DNA of 64,000 nucleotides from Turbatrix aceti. Lineage: Eukaryota > Nematoda > Chromadorea > Rhabditida > Panagrolaimidae. The position numbers were made by a program, and so were the translations under genes. The DNA lies in contig OZ017770.1 in the NCBI GenBank assembly GCA_963969345.1, positions 8,007,246 through 8,071,245 of the forward strand, read 5' to 3'. The notes under the pieces were generated by a model, which was not told the DNA's origin, ran no database searches, and was given only the letters and a program-made list of their open reading frames with translations. The stretch's first letter is position 1. The number at the start of each line of letters is the position of its first letter. This document shows positions 10,519-20,079 of the stretch, one piece after another.

Positions 10519-11671
10519 TCACTTGCTAAACCCGTCGATCGGCACAGCAAATTCAAAATCAGGAGGGAAAAGCTGGGCGGCTGTGGGGAGAAGCAGCTTG
10601 TACGTATGACGAACAGTTTGTTCTGCAGCCCCGGTAATCTCGCCAATTTCTGCAAAAAAAAATGAGGTGTTATCAAAAAATTGAACCGAGTGAAAAGAAA
10701 CCCTTGGTCGTTTTCAAAGTCCCCGAAGCCTGGGACGCCATGTAGATTGCTGCAGCCGCGATCGAAATGGGACTTCGGGCAGCAGCCACATTGAGCTTGA
10801 CAGCTTCCTGTGCGATGTGAATAGCTGCAACCTGAACGTTGCGAGGGAGATTCAGGTTGCTGCAGAAACGCGACTGAAAAAAGTCAATTAGTAAAAAAAG
10901 GTGTGCATTTCAAAAACCTACCATCAAGTCGGTAGATGTCACCTGATCGACATTCAACTCGAGCAGCTTTGCGATATTTTTAAAACAGCGGCCAAGCGTC
11001 TTCTTCGGCACGTTGCAGACAGCACAGATTTCTGAAATCAAAAACGAATAATAATTGTAAAGCCTGAATGAAACCAACCCGTAAATGTGCGGGGAGCCTC
11101 CTGCTGACGACATGCGATGTACAGACAAGTGGCAGCCTGAGCTTCTATGCTTTGTCCAATGCTGCCCTTGCTGTCGAGGATGCTTTTGAACAACCCAGCA
11201 GCGCAGTCCTGGATAGCCCGAGTGATATTGATGCGGTCCGACATTTCCCGGATGATGCTGATAACGCGTTTCATCTGACGATCGCTGTTGTTCGTGTTTT
11301 TGCGCTGCGTGTAAGCCAGCCTGAAATTTCAAAAAAAAATATTAAAAAAAATTTAATTCTGAAAAGATTATTCCTGACCCTTGAGTGCTTTCGGATGCTC
11401 CAAAGCCAACGGCAATGGTCGTAGACAAATCTCCCCCTAGCAACGGGTTTTCCGGTGCGCCAACTCGAGACGGATCTGTGCTGCCGCGCTCGTTGCTAAA
11501 GCTGCGCCACTCAGTGCCGACATCGACGAGACGATCTCCGACAACGAGACCACACTCAGGGCAAATGATATCACCCGCACGGTGGTCTTCGATAAGATGA
11601 GCGCTAGGATGTGTAGGGCAGAAAAGCTCCATGAGGACTGACTGAGAGCTGCAGCTATGGTTGCACGCCAT
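10519..11671 (-). CDS. ttb-1: Transcription initiation factor IIB (TFIIB)
   Basis: Five exons, 11671-11379, 11320-11079, 11031-10922, 10873-10702 and 10649-10519, sum to 948 nt (315 residues), the usual TFIIB length. The N-terminal zinc ribbon is C-P-T-H-P...C-P-E-C, followed by the B-reader region W-R-S-F-S-N. Two cyclin-like repeats follow, the first with [11 protein letters not shown] and [10 protein letters not shown], the second with [12 protein letters not shown] and [14 protein letters not shown] bridges TBP at the promoter and RNA polymerase II and sets the start site. All introns are 48-59 nt. The gene is single copy and intact, and is the best conserved gene in the left half of the window. 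Confidence 0.96.
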
Positions 11672-12146
11672 TCGTGCTGCCGTGTGATGCCGTGCAAAAT
11701 TCGCGGTGAGAAACAGGAAGGCACTCGCTTGTTTCGCTAGCCGGCTTTTTGTTTAGCCTTAGATACCTTCTGCATCCACCGTTAAAAAATGTACTTTGAT
11801 AATGACAGCAGCAGATTTACGCACCGGCCATTGACACTGTATAGTATAAAAGCCGTGCCGTGCCAACTGACTAACTCGACTACGTTCAGCGTGACTCGTA
11901 TCTCTCCTTGGCTCTATTATAGTACCTCCACGGGTACTTGACGACACGATATACAACCCCAAGCGCCGTAATAAAGGCGTTGCTTTTGGTGCTTCTCTCT
12001 AGTTTTTTTCAGGGATTTTTTACGCATTTGCCGAGTAGCCGCTTGCGACGCGCCGCTAGTTGAAGGGTGTTTCTGCATACCCTTCGACTAGTTACATAAT
12101 ATTTATTACGTTAACACACATAATTGCTGAACTTCTCAGACATACT
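11672..12146. other. Intergenic between TFIIB and pepsin-like gene 2
   Basis: This holds the TFIIB upstream region. From about 12065 it contains the inverted copy of the pepsin 3' flank (ACTAGTTACATAATATTTATTACGTTAACACACA, read on the plus strand in pieces). No gene was seen. Confidence 0.5.
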
Positions 12147-13247
12147 TCATAATTTAACTTTGGCAAACCCGACACGCTTTTTGCCAACGTCAAAAATAGT
12201 GCAATACGTGCGAATGAAGGGAGCTCCGAGAACTATCGGATATTCATTGGCAAAAACAGCCAAAACAGGTTTACCTATTCCAACATCCAAAACGTACTGC
12301 TCCTTAGGAACGGTAAAGTCGGTGCCATGGATTGTGATTACAATGTCTGGTACGTTGGTTGCAGAATCGATTGTGAAAACTTCGTAATCCTTATGCCAAG
12401 TGGCATTGGTTTCCGAAACAAGATAATTTACAATGTTGTTAGGTAAACAGAGATAGGTGCTGCCGGTATCCGGAATGGCAATTCCGTCAAACACATCTAA
12501 CTTTTGGCTGTAATTTCCTGCGCTTATCTTGTCAACCAAAATCAAAAAACCATAAAATTGATCCACGTAGAAAATATCACTGGAGCAGTGTTCCGTATCA
12601 ATGGCGCCCAATGTGATAACACCACCGGAAACAGGCTTTTCTGTAAAGTTTTCCAGCGTAAAATATACCGTAAATACAGCTTCATCGAGCATTTCTTGTT
12701 GTACGGCTTCGATGAAAGGGGGGATTACTTGGTTTTTACTAAATATAGTACCCACGCCGAGTATTCCGTCAAACGTTTGATTAGCAAAGTTCTTAGAGTA
12801 CGAAGTTACTTGGGCAAACGTAACGTCTTGAACCACAACTCTGTCGCCGGTTTTTCCACCAAAAGAAAATGTATCGACGCCAAGAAATCCTTTTGCGGAT
12901 CCTTTAAGATACTCTATATCTATAGGTTTTCCGTTTTTTTGATATGTTGACGACAGCGACGAATTAAATTTTTTGGTGGCTTTGGGGTGGGTGACATCTG
13001 GGATCCAGAGAATTGAAGAGCCAGTGTCTATGATGACGTTGAACTCCTGCGGAGGAGTACCAAGAGTTATTTTGACGTAATACGCAAAGTTTTCCAAGTT
13101 AAAAACTGGTTTGTGGTACGGTTTTTTGCCATTCAGGTTAAAATAAGACTTTTTGAAACGATGGAATTCGTTGGGCTTGAAGAGATCCATCTTGACGACG
13201 GCGGCGGCGGTAATGCCAATCAGGGAAAGTAGAACGAGTTTTTTCAT
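12147..13247 (-). CDS. Pepsin-like aspartic protease 2 (family A1), intronless
   Basis: A 366-residue paralogue of gene 1 in inverted orientation, head to head with gene 3. It has the signal peptide MKKLVLLSLIGITAA and the same propeptide F-K-P-N-E-F. The first catalytic motif is D-T-G-S-S, the second D-T-G-S-T. The flap reads I-E-Y-L-K-G-S: Tyr is kept but the following Gly is replaced by Leu-Lys, which should change substrate access. The last exon-free stretch ends G-F-A-K-V-K-L. A TATA-like box (ATTTATACCG on the minus strand, 13281-13290) lies about 35 nt upstream of the ATG. Confidence 0.92.
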   Translation of the reverse strand: MKKLVLLSLIGITAAAVVKMDLFKPNEFHRFKKSYFNLNGKKPYHKPVFNLENFAYYVKITLGTPPQEFNVIIDTGSSILWIPDVTHPKATKKFNSSLSSTYQKNGKPIDIEYLKGSAKGFLGVDTFSFGGKTGDRVVVQDVTFAQVTSYSKNFANQTFDGILGVGTIFSKNQVIPPFIEAVQQEMLDEAVFTVYFTLENFTEKPVSGGVITLGAIDTEHCSSDIFYVDQFYGFLILVDKISAGNYSQKLDVFDGIAIPDTGSTYLCLPNNIVNYLVSETNATWHKDYEVFTIDSATNVPDIVITIHGTDFTVPKEQYVLDVGIGKPVLAVFANEYPIVLGAPFIRTYCTIFDVGKKRVGFAKVKL

Positions 13248-13280
13248 GGCTAGAGAATGATGATTTTAGGGCCAGCAAAC

Positions 13281-13852
13281 CGGTATAAATGGTATGCAAG
13301 CTCTTGCATACCATTTGAAAAAAAATCTTGAATCATATTAAAAAAAATCTTGATGATTCAGTGTCTGGTTGTCTATTCAACAAAGTCATGCGATTCTTAA
13401 CACAATACCTATGAATTGCGTTTGATTTTTTAAATCGTTTTTGTTTCATAGACTTGGACAAATTTTTTTACAATGACTTTGGTACTAAATGTTAAAACTT
13501 GCGGTTTAGCGATTTTTTGTGCAAAATGCACAGTTTTTTTTCATATTGGCACGGCCCGTTTTAGTCACTGGTCCTGACAGCCATATGTTGATGCGTTGAC
13601 AAAACGGACGCAGTCCTTAACAAAACAAAAACCTACACTTACTCGCATTAAAAATATATTTTTTTTTGAAAACGTTATTTCCTACTTTGTAAAATTGCAA
13701 ATTTTTTTTAATACATCTGCCAAAGTCATTGTAAAAAATTCTTTCCAAGTTTATAAAAGGAAAACGTTCTAAAATTTAAACGCAGTTCATGGTTATTGTA
13801 TTAACCATCACATAATTTTGTTGAATAGACACTGAATCATCAAGATTTTTTT
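13281..13852. promoter_or_regulatory. Divergent promoter region between pepsin-like genes 2 and 3
   Basis: The two head-to-head genes each carry the same upstream module as an inverted pair. TGAATCATCAAGATTTTTT preceded by GAATAGAC occurs on the minus strand at 13342-13380 and on the plus strand at 13820-13852. Each module is preceded on its far side by a GC(A/G)TTCAT...TTATTGTATT stretch that is also found at genes 4 and 5. The modules sit 90-110 nt from their start codons. About 440 bp of AT-rich sequence lie between them. Confidence 0.6.
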
Positions 13853-13888
13853 ATGCTGAAAGCAAATGCTGTGTTAGAGGGGCACATA

Positions 13889-13903
13889 CATATATATATA
13901 TAC
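13889..13903 (+). promoter_or_regulatory. TATA region of pepsin-like gene 3
   Basis: An alternating TATATATATATA tract followed by CCGG lies 35-48 nt upstream of the ATG at 13937. The same placement and the same CCGG follow-on are seen at genes 2 and 4. Confidence 0.6.
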
Positions 13904-13936
13904 CGGTTGGTTGGCCAAAATCATCATTCTCCAGCC

Positions 13937-15043
13937 ATGAAACAACTCATTCTACTTGCCATGGTTGGCATTGCCGCCGCCGCCGTCGTCAAAATGGATC
14001 TCTTTAAGCCCAACGAATTCCGTCGTTTCAAGAAATCTTCTTTTAACTCAAACGGCAAAAAACCTTCTCACGAACCAGTTTTCAATGTCAGAAATTTGGA
14101 GTATCAATGCAAAATCACTCTCGGAACTCCTCCGCAAGAGTTCAATGTTTTGCTGGACACTGGATCACCCTATCTTTGGATCCCAGATGTCACCAATCCC
14201 AAAGCCACCAACAAATTTAATTCGTCGCTGTCGTCAACATATCAAAAAAACGGGGATTATGGAGATATAAAGTATGTTACCGGATCCGCAACAGGATTTC
14301 TTGGTGTTGATACATTTTCTTTTGGTGGAAAAACCGGCGACAGAGTCGTGGTTCAAGACGTTACATTTTTCCAAATGACTAATTACTCTAAAGACTTTGT
14401 TCATAAAACGTATGATGGAATACTTGGTTTAAGTACTGTATATGAAAACGACGTAACCCCACCTTTCATCGAAGCCGTTCAACAAGGATTGTTCGATGAA
14501 GCTGTATTTACGGTGTATCTGACGCTGGAAAACTTTACAGCCAAGCCTGTTCCCGGTGGTGTTCTCACTTTGGGTGGCATTGATACGGAACACTGCTCCA
14601 GTAATATTTTCTACGTCGATCAATTATTTGACCTTTTGATTTTGGTGGACAAAATAAGCGCAGGAAATTACAGCCAAAAGTTAAATGTGCATGACGGAAT
14701 TGCCATTTCGGATACCGGCAGCAATTTTCTTGGTCTACCTGACAACATTGTAAATTATCTTATTTCGAAAACCAAGGCAACCTGGAATAAGTATTTCAAG
14801 GTTTACACAGTCGACTCCGCAACTGAAGTACCAGATATTGTAATCACAATCCAAGGCATTGACCTCACCATTCCGAAAGAGCAGTACGTTTTGGATCTAG
14901 GAATAGGTAAACTTGTTTTGGGTGTTTTCCCTCTTGGATTTGTTTCGCCCAGAAAAATAATTCTCGGAGCTCCCTTCATGCGTTCGTATTGCACCATTTT
15001 TGACGCTGGCAGAAAAAGTGTTGGGTTTGCCAAAGTTAAATAA
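13937..15043 (+). CDS. Pepsin-like aspartic protease 3 (family A1), intronless
   Basis: A 368-residue paralogue. I start at 13937 because it opens the conserved signal peptide (MKQLILLAMVGIAAA) just after the TATA tract; the in-frame codons upstream lie in the promoter. The first active-site loop is D-T-G-S-P-Y, where pepsins normally have S-S/A-N. The second is S-D-T-G-S-N. The flap reads I-K-Y-V-T-G-S, keeping Tyr but not the following Gly. It has an extra basic residue pair near the C-terminus (S-P-R-K-I). Both catalytic aspartates are present, so activity is plausible. Confidence 0.92.
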   Translation: MKQLILLAMVGIAAAAVVKMDLFKPNEFRRFKKSSFNSNGKKPSHEPVFNVRNLEYQCKITLGTPPQEFNVLLDTGSPYLWIPDVTNPKATNKFNSSLSSTYQKNGDYGDIKYVTGSATGFLGVDTFSFGGKTGDRVVVQDVTFFQMTNYSKDFVHKTYDGILGLSTVYENDVTPPFIEAVQQGLFDEAVFTVYLTLENFTAKPVPGGVLTLGGIDTEHCSSNIFYVDQLFDLLILVDKISAGNYSQKLNVHDGIAISDTGSNFLGLPDNIVNYLISKTKATWNKYFKVYTVDSATEVPDIVITIQGIDLTIPKEQYVLDLGIGKLVLGVFPLGFVSPRKIILGAPFMRSYCTIFDAGRKSVGFAKVK

Positions 15044-15212
15044 CGAAGTTGGCTTAAGAAATGCAAGAATTATATGTGTGTTAACGTAATAAATATTATG
15101 TAACTAGTTCAAGGGTCTGCGGAGCATTTACATGAGCGAAGATCATCTACACGAGGACGCAACGAATCTTGTCCAAGTTTGTGAAACAAAAATGCTCTAA
15201 ACAATTAAACGC

Positions 15213-15345
15213 AATTCATAATTATTGTATTATGAATCGCATAATTTTGTTGAATAGACAACGAGACACTGAATCATCAAAAATTTTTTTGTGTGATTCA
15301 AGATTTTTTTTCAAATGCCATGTTAGAGGGGCAAATACATATACC
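15213..15345 (+). promoter_or_regulatory. Promoter of pepsin-like gene 4
   Basis: The palindromic ATTCATAA...TTATGAAT element (15213-15238) precedes TTGAATAGAC and ACACTGAATCATCA (15250-15290), the module shared by all five genes. A weaker TATA-like CATATACCGG lies at 15338-15347, about 35 nt before the ATG. Confidence 0.55.
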
Positions 15346-15379
15346 GGTTTGCTGGCAGTAAAATCATCATTCTCTGGCC

Positions 15380-16477
15380 ATGAAAAAACTCATTATACTT
15401 GCCATGGTTGGCATTGCTGCCGCCGCCGTCGTCAAAATGGATCTCTTCAAGCCCAACGAATTCCATCGTTTCAAAAAGTCTTATTTTAACCTGAATGGCA
15501 AAAAACCGTACCACAAACCAGTTTTCAACTCCAAAAACTTAGCGTATCAACTCAAAATATCCCTCGGCACTCCTCCGCAGGAGTTTAGCGTCAACCTAGA
15601 CACCGGATCTCCCAATTTTTGGATTCCAGATGTCACCAACTCCCAAGCAACCAACAAGTTTAATTCGTCGCTGTCGTCAACTTATCAGAAGAACGGAGAA
15701 TCTATAGATATAGTGTATGTTTCCGGATCCGCAACAGGATTTCTTGGTGTCGATACATTTTCTTTTGGTGGAAAAACCGGCGACAGAGTCGTGGTTCAAG
15801 ACGTTACATTTGGCCAAATAACTTCGTACTCAAAAAACTTTGTTAATAAAACGTTTGACGGATTACTTGGCTTGAGTACTTTATCTAAAAACGGCGTAAC
15901 CTCACCTTTCATCGAAGCCGTTCAACAAGGATTGTTCGATGAAGCTGTTTTTACAGTGTATCTGACTCTGGAAAACTTTACAGCCAAGCCTGTTCCCGGT
16001 GGTGTTCTCACTTTGGGTGGCATTGATACGGAACACTGCTCCCGTGACATTTTCTACGTGTATCAATTATTTGACTTTTTGATTTTGGTGGACAAAATAA
16101 GCGCTGGAACTTACAGCCAATCGTTATATGACGGAATTGCCATTCCGGATACCGGCAGCAGTTTACTTGGTCTACCTAACAACATTGTAAATTATCTTGT
16201 TTCGGAAACCAACGCAACCTGGCATAACGATGCTGGAGTTTACACAATTGATTCCGCAACCGAAGTACCCGACATTGTAATCACAATCCATGGCACCGAC
16301 TTTACCGTTCCTAAGGAGCAGTACGTTTTGGATTTTGGAGTAGGTCAACCTGTTTTAGGTGTTTTTCCCACTGAATACCCTACACCGATAATTCTCGGGG
16401 ATCCTTTCATTCGTACGTATTGCACTATTTTTGACGTTGGCAAAAAGCGTGTCGGGTTTGCCAAAGTTAAATTATGA
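15380..16477 (+). CDS. Pepsin-like aspartic protease 4 (family A1), intronless
   Basis: A 365-residue paralogue with signal peptide MKKLIILAMVGIAAA. The first catalytic motif is D-T-G-S-P-N-F-W and the second D-T-G-S-S. The flap reads I-V-Y-V-S-G-S. Compared with the others it lacks two or three residues before the second aspartate (Y-S-Q-S-L-Y-D-G). The N-terminal half is closest to gene 2 (the same Y-F-N-L-N-G-K-K-P-Y-H-K-P-V-F propeptide), while the middle is closest to genes 3 and 5. This mosaic pattern suggests gene conversion inside the cluster. Confidence 0.92.
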   Translation: MKKLIILAMVGIAAAAVVKMDLFKPNEFHRFKKSYFNLNGKKPYHKPVFNSKNLAYQLKISLGTPPQEFSVNLDTGSPNFWIPDVTNSQATNKFNSSLSSTYQKNGESIDIVYVSGSATGFLGVDTFSFGGKTGDRVVVQDVTFGQITSYSKNFVNKTFDGLLGLSTLSKNGVTSPFIEAVQQGLFDEAVFTVYLTLENFTAKPVPGGVLTLGGIDTEHCSRDIFYVYQLFDFLILVDKISAGTYSQSLYDGIAIPDTGSSLLGLPNNIVNYLVSETNATWHNDAGVYTIDSATEVPDIVITIHGTDFTVPKEQYVLDFGVGQPVLGVFPTEYPTPIILGDPFIRTYCTIFDVGKKRVGFAKVKL

Positions 16478-16596
16478 AGTGTGTCTGAGAAATTCAGCAA
16501 TTATATGTGTGTATGCAATAAATATTATGTAACTAGTTGAAGGGTCCGCAGAAGCATCTTTTACATCCCGGGAAACACTGAAATTGATAAATATTA

Positions 16597-16884
16597 ACGT
16601 ACCGGACATCGGGAGAGAAAATCGCACGCTCACCGTCCGGGACGGTAAAACAATACGGAACATTCGGGGCATACATCTCGTGCACTTGTCACGACTGTCA
16701 ACCTCCGCGCTCGTTGGCAATCAAAAACGCCCCCTATCGACGACTCGAGTCGTGTACGAGTCACCGCAGAAGGATCCTGGCCGATCTGGAACAACAGCAT
16801 GTGAACCTCAAGGAAAACTTTGAGATGAATACAATAACAACGAATTGCGTAAAATTTTTTAAAGCATTATTGTTTCTGTTTTAA
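16597..16884 (+). pseudogene. Possible captured exon fragment, unknown protein
   Basis: Within the gap between pepsin genes 4 and 5, a 95-codon stretch lies open from just after a stop at 16594 to a TAA at 16882. It has no start codon and is GC-rich, unlike its surroundings. The peptide has C-T-C-H-D-C and a basic/helical stretch R-R-R-I-L-A-D-L-E-Q-Q. The same bases are also open on the other strand, so coding status is uncertain. It could be an exon carried in with the duplication. Confidence 0.25.
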
Positions 16885-16917
16885 AAACCATGACTCGTCG
16901 AAAAACGTAAACCCAGC

Positions 16918-17049
16918 AATTCGTTGTTATTGTAAGAATTCGTATGGTTTTGCTGAATAGACGAGCGCCTACCGGACACTGAATCATCAAGATTTTTTTA
17001 AACCAAAAAACAATGCTATGTTAAAGGGACACATACATATATATATACC
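16918..17049 (+). promoter_or_regulatory. Promoter of pepsin-like gene 5
   Basis: The shared module (CTGAATAGACGAGCG, then CCGGACACTGAATCATCA, to 17000) and a TATATATATACCG tract (17036-17050) sit upstream of the ATG at 17083, as in the intact paralogues. The promoter therefore appears intact although the coding region is interrupted. Confidence 0.6.
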
Positions 17050-17082
17050 GCTTGGTGGGTTTAAAATCATCATTTTCCAGCC

Positions 17083-18195
17083 ATGAAGCAACTCATTCTA
17101 CTTGCCCTGGTTGGCATTGCCGCCGCAGCCGTCGTCAAAATGGATCTCTTTAAGCCCAACGAATTCCGTCGTTTCAAAAAACCTGTTTTCAACTTGAACG
17201 GCAAAAAACCGTATCCCGAAGGAGTTTTCAACTCTGGAAACGAAGAGTATCAATGCAAAATCACTCTTGGTACTCCTCCGCAGGAGTTCAACGTCATGTT
17301 AGACACTGGTTCTTCCAATCTCTGGATCCCAGATGTCACCAATTCCAAAGCCACAACCAAGTTTAATTCGTCGCTGTCGTCAACATATCAGAAAAACGGA
17401 AAATATATAGATGTAGAGTATGTTAAAGGGTTCGCAAAAGGATTTCTTGGTGTCGATACATTTTCTTTTGGTGGAAAAACCGGCGACAGAGTCGTGGTTC
17501 AAGACGTTACATTTGGCCAAATAACTTCGTACTCAAAAAACTTTGTTAATAAAACGTTTGACGGATTACTTGGCTTGAGTACATTATCCCTATCTGAAGA
17601 CAACGTAACTCCACCGTTCATCGAAGCCGTTCAACAGGGATTGTTTGATGATGCTGTATTTACGGTGTATCTGACGCTGGAAAACGTTACAGCCAAGCCT
17701 GTTCCCGGTGGCGTTCTCACTTTAGGGGCCATTGACACAGAACACTGCTCCAGTGACATATTCTACACAAATTTTTCTAATTATTATCCAGGATATTCAT
17801 TTTCAATAGACAAAATATCAGCTGGAAATTACAGTCAAACGTTTACGGAACAAACAGGATTTGCAGTTGCAGATACCGGCACAACTTTTCTTGGACTTGC
17901 GCCAGGAGTAGTGAATTATCTTATTTCGGAAACCAATGCAACTTAGAATAACGATTACGAAGTTTTCACAATCGATTCCGCAATCAAGGTACCCGACATC
18001 GTTATCACAATTGATGGCACCGACCTCACCATTCCTAAGGAGCAGTACGTTTTGGACATGGGAATAGGTAAACCTGTTTTAGGCGTTGGTTCTTACGAAT
18101 CTCCGATGTATTTCGGCGATCCATTCATTCGAACGTATTGCAACATTTTTGATCTTGAAAACAACCGCCTCGGTTTCGCTAAAACTATAAATTAA
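17083..18195 (+). pseudogene. Pepsin-like aspartic protease 5 with one in-frame amber codon
   Basis: The frame runs 287 codons to a TAG at 17944-17946 and then continues, in the same frame and without another stop, for 82 codons to the TAA at 18193-18195. Paralogues 2, 3 and 4 have Trp (TGG) at this position and gene 1 has Phe, so a single G-to-A change explains the break. The stop lies after both catalytic motifs (D-T-G-S-S-N near residue 74 and D-T-G-T near 264). The predicted short product lacks about 82 C-terminal residues that complete the C-lobe and its disulfide, so it is unlikely to fold. The rest of the sequence is conserved, so the change is recent, polymorphic, read through or an assembly error. 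Confidence 0.85.
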
Positions 18196-18312
18196 AATTT
18201 ATTGTTATTAATCAGCTCTGAACCGTATATATATCACTTGCAATATCACTTGAGCAACATAAAAATTTTTAATTGTTTGTATGTATCATACGTATAAAAA
18301 GCACAGTTCACC

Positions 18313-19213
18313 TCAGATCTGGTATTCTTTTTGGGCGCCGTTTTTTCCTGGCATTGTTTTGTTGCCGCGGATTTGCTCACTTGGACCCAAATCTTCAAAC
18401 CTTAGGTCGCCAAAACGAGATGGGCGATGCGGGCGTGGATAAACTTCGTCCATTTCTTGTTTCTTGTAAAGATGATCAACGTGCATGTTTCTAAGATTCG
18501 GCACCGGCTCCAAGTCTTTCGTACTCGTTGACCTTGATCTTTGTCCCAACGGCTTAGGTTGATTCGGCAACGGTGTGAAGGCTCTCGGATGTCGTTCGTG
18601 ATCGGAATCGCTGGAGCTGGAGCTGGATGAAGTAGACGAACGAGATCTCACCTTTTCGCTTGTGCTCATGGATCGGGCGCGTAAGTCATTACTAGTGCCG
18701 ACAGATTTAGATCTCTTTTTGGGAAGAGAGGTGTTCCTCAGAGTGCTCTTCATTTCGGGAGTGGGCGATCGGTTGATCCACAAGGGGTTGTTCAGTGCCT
18801 GAGAACTGACTGTTGCGGCTTTCGATTCAGGTTCAGTCTGTGTTGATTTGGAAACGATTCGTGGCGTTGTTAGAGTGGCTTTTGGGCTAGACGTCGACCG
18901 CGGTTTGGGCTTTTTTGATTTTTCAGGAGGTTTGGAAAGAACCACTACTTCCGTTGGTTCATCGAACTCTTGCTTTTTGCTGGATTTGCTGTGAAAGAAT
19001 ACGGCCTGGCAGCAACATCGGATTGTGAGGGAAAGTAGGAACAGCATGACAAAAAATATGAAAATGCATGCAAGAACGTAGTTCATCAACGGCTGAAAAA
19101 ATATTCTTGTTGATTGAATGTCTGACAAACAAACTTACAAAATTTTTGGTTTCTCCAAGGCGTAGCGTGATGTTGAGTTCTCTTGGATTTATCCAATCAT
19201 CGCAGCACGGCAT
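18313..19213 (-). CDS. Single-pass membrane protein with Ser-rich basic tail, copy A
   Basis: Two exons, 19213-19139 and 19092-18313 (46-nt intron), give 284 residues. The N-terminus is short with C-C and one N-x-T site. A strongly hydrophobic segment at about residues 30-50 (I-F-I-F-F-V-M-L-F-L-L) is followed by R-C-C-C, a likely palmitoylation or stop-transfer motif. The rest is a predicted disordered tail with Pro/Lys-rich pieces, the K-S-T-Q-T-E-P motif and an S-S-T-S-S-S-S-S-S-S-D-S-D run. I recognise no family. A diverged copy lies at 24864-25809, and the two tails differ most at their C-terminal ends. The intron carries an ATG in frame with exon 2. Confidence 0.72.
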
Positions 19214-19689
19214 GATGTTTTCTGCGTTAAAAAAAGCTCTAAAATTGGTACATAAATATTATTTTTAAACTAAGTATATACAATTGAAAAAAAAGAAAAG
19301 CAAATAGAATTTTCGCGATTTTATGCAAAATACACTCCAGCGGTCAGCGTCTTGGCCAGCATCCGTCGATACTGAATCACGATCGGAAGAGAAGCAACGC
19401 CTGTAAAAAAGCGTTTTTGAAGATTGTTTTTGGTGAAATTCGTATGAACTGCGAAAAAACGTTTCTACATTCTATTCACAAATTTGATAAAAAAACGTAT
19501 TTCATGAAAGAAAAATTTAATTTTTTTCGTAAGGACAATTAAAAAAAATTATTTCTAATATTTAGAAATGTTATATAGAAAAACGCACAAAAAAACGTTA
19601 ATTACAGTTTAATTTTAGAAACAGCCGCGCAGCTACGAATATGCCGCAGTTGAAACACGAAATCGTAAACTCCTGAGACACTCCATGAG

Positions 19690-20056
19690 CAGGGTGGCGA
19701 AACTCCCATGGGAATTAGAAATAGGGGAATTATCCCATGGGATTCCCATGGGAGTCCCATGGGAGTCCCCGGGGGTATGTTTTGGTACGTTTAAAAAAGT
19801 ACATGTTCATACAAAAAAGATATCCAAAAACACACTTATTTTATTAATGTAATAAAATTAACAATGAAAATAAAATCATTTACCTAATTTGAAAGAAAAA
19901 AGCACGCTCCTGCGTAAAATAACGGTGATATTTTAGGCGGGATCGCGCATTTTCAAAATTCCGTGGGGAATTATCCCGTGATAGATGGGAATCCCGGGAT
20001 AATTCCCGGGATATTTCCCATGGGACTCCCATGGGAATCCCCTCTTCGCCACCCTG
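19690..20056. mobile_element. hAT-like miniature element, 367 bp
   Basis: Terminal inverted repeats CAGGGTGGCGAA...TTCGCCACCCTG are flanked by a perfect 8-bp direct repeat TCCATGAG (19682-19689 and 20057-20064). The subterminal parts are built of repeated, self-complementary CCCATGGGA units (several copies near 19706-19768 and 20010-20040), which could serve as transposase binding sites. There are no coding sequences. It probably sits in an intron or next to the broken coding stretch at 20080-20258. Confidence 0.85.
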
Positions 20057-20079
20057 TCCATGAGTACCTCAAAAATCTG

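Noticed and set aside
17944..17946. Selenocysteine explanation for the in-frame stop
   Set aside because: The codon is TAG, not TGA, and paralogues have Trp or Phe there.
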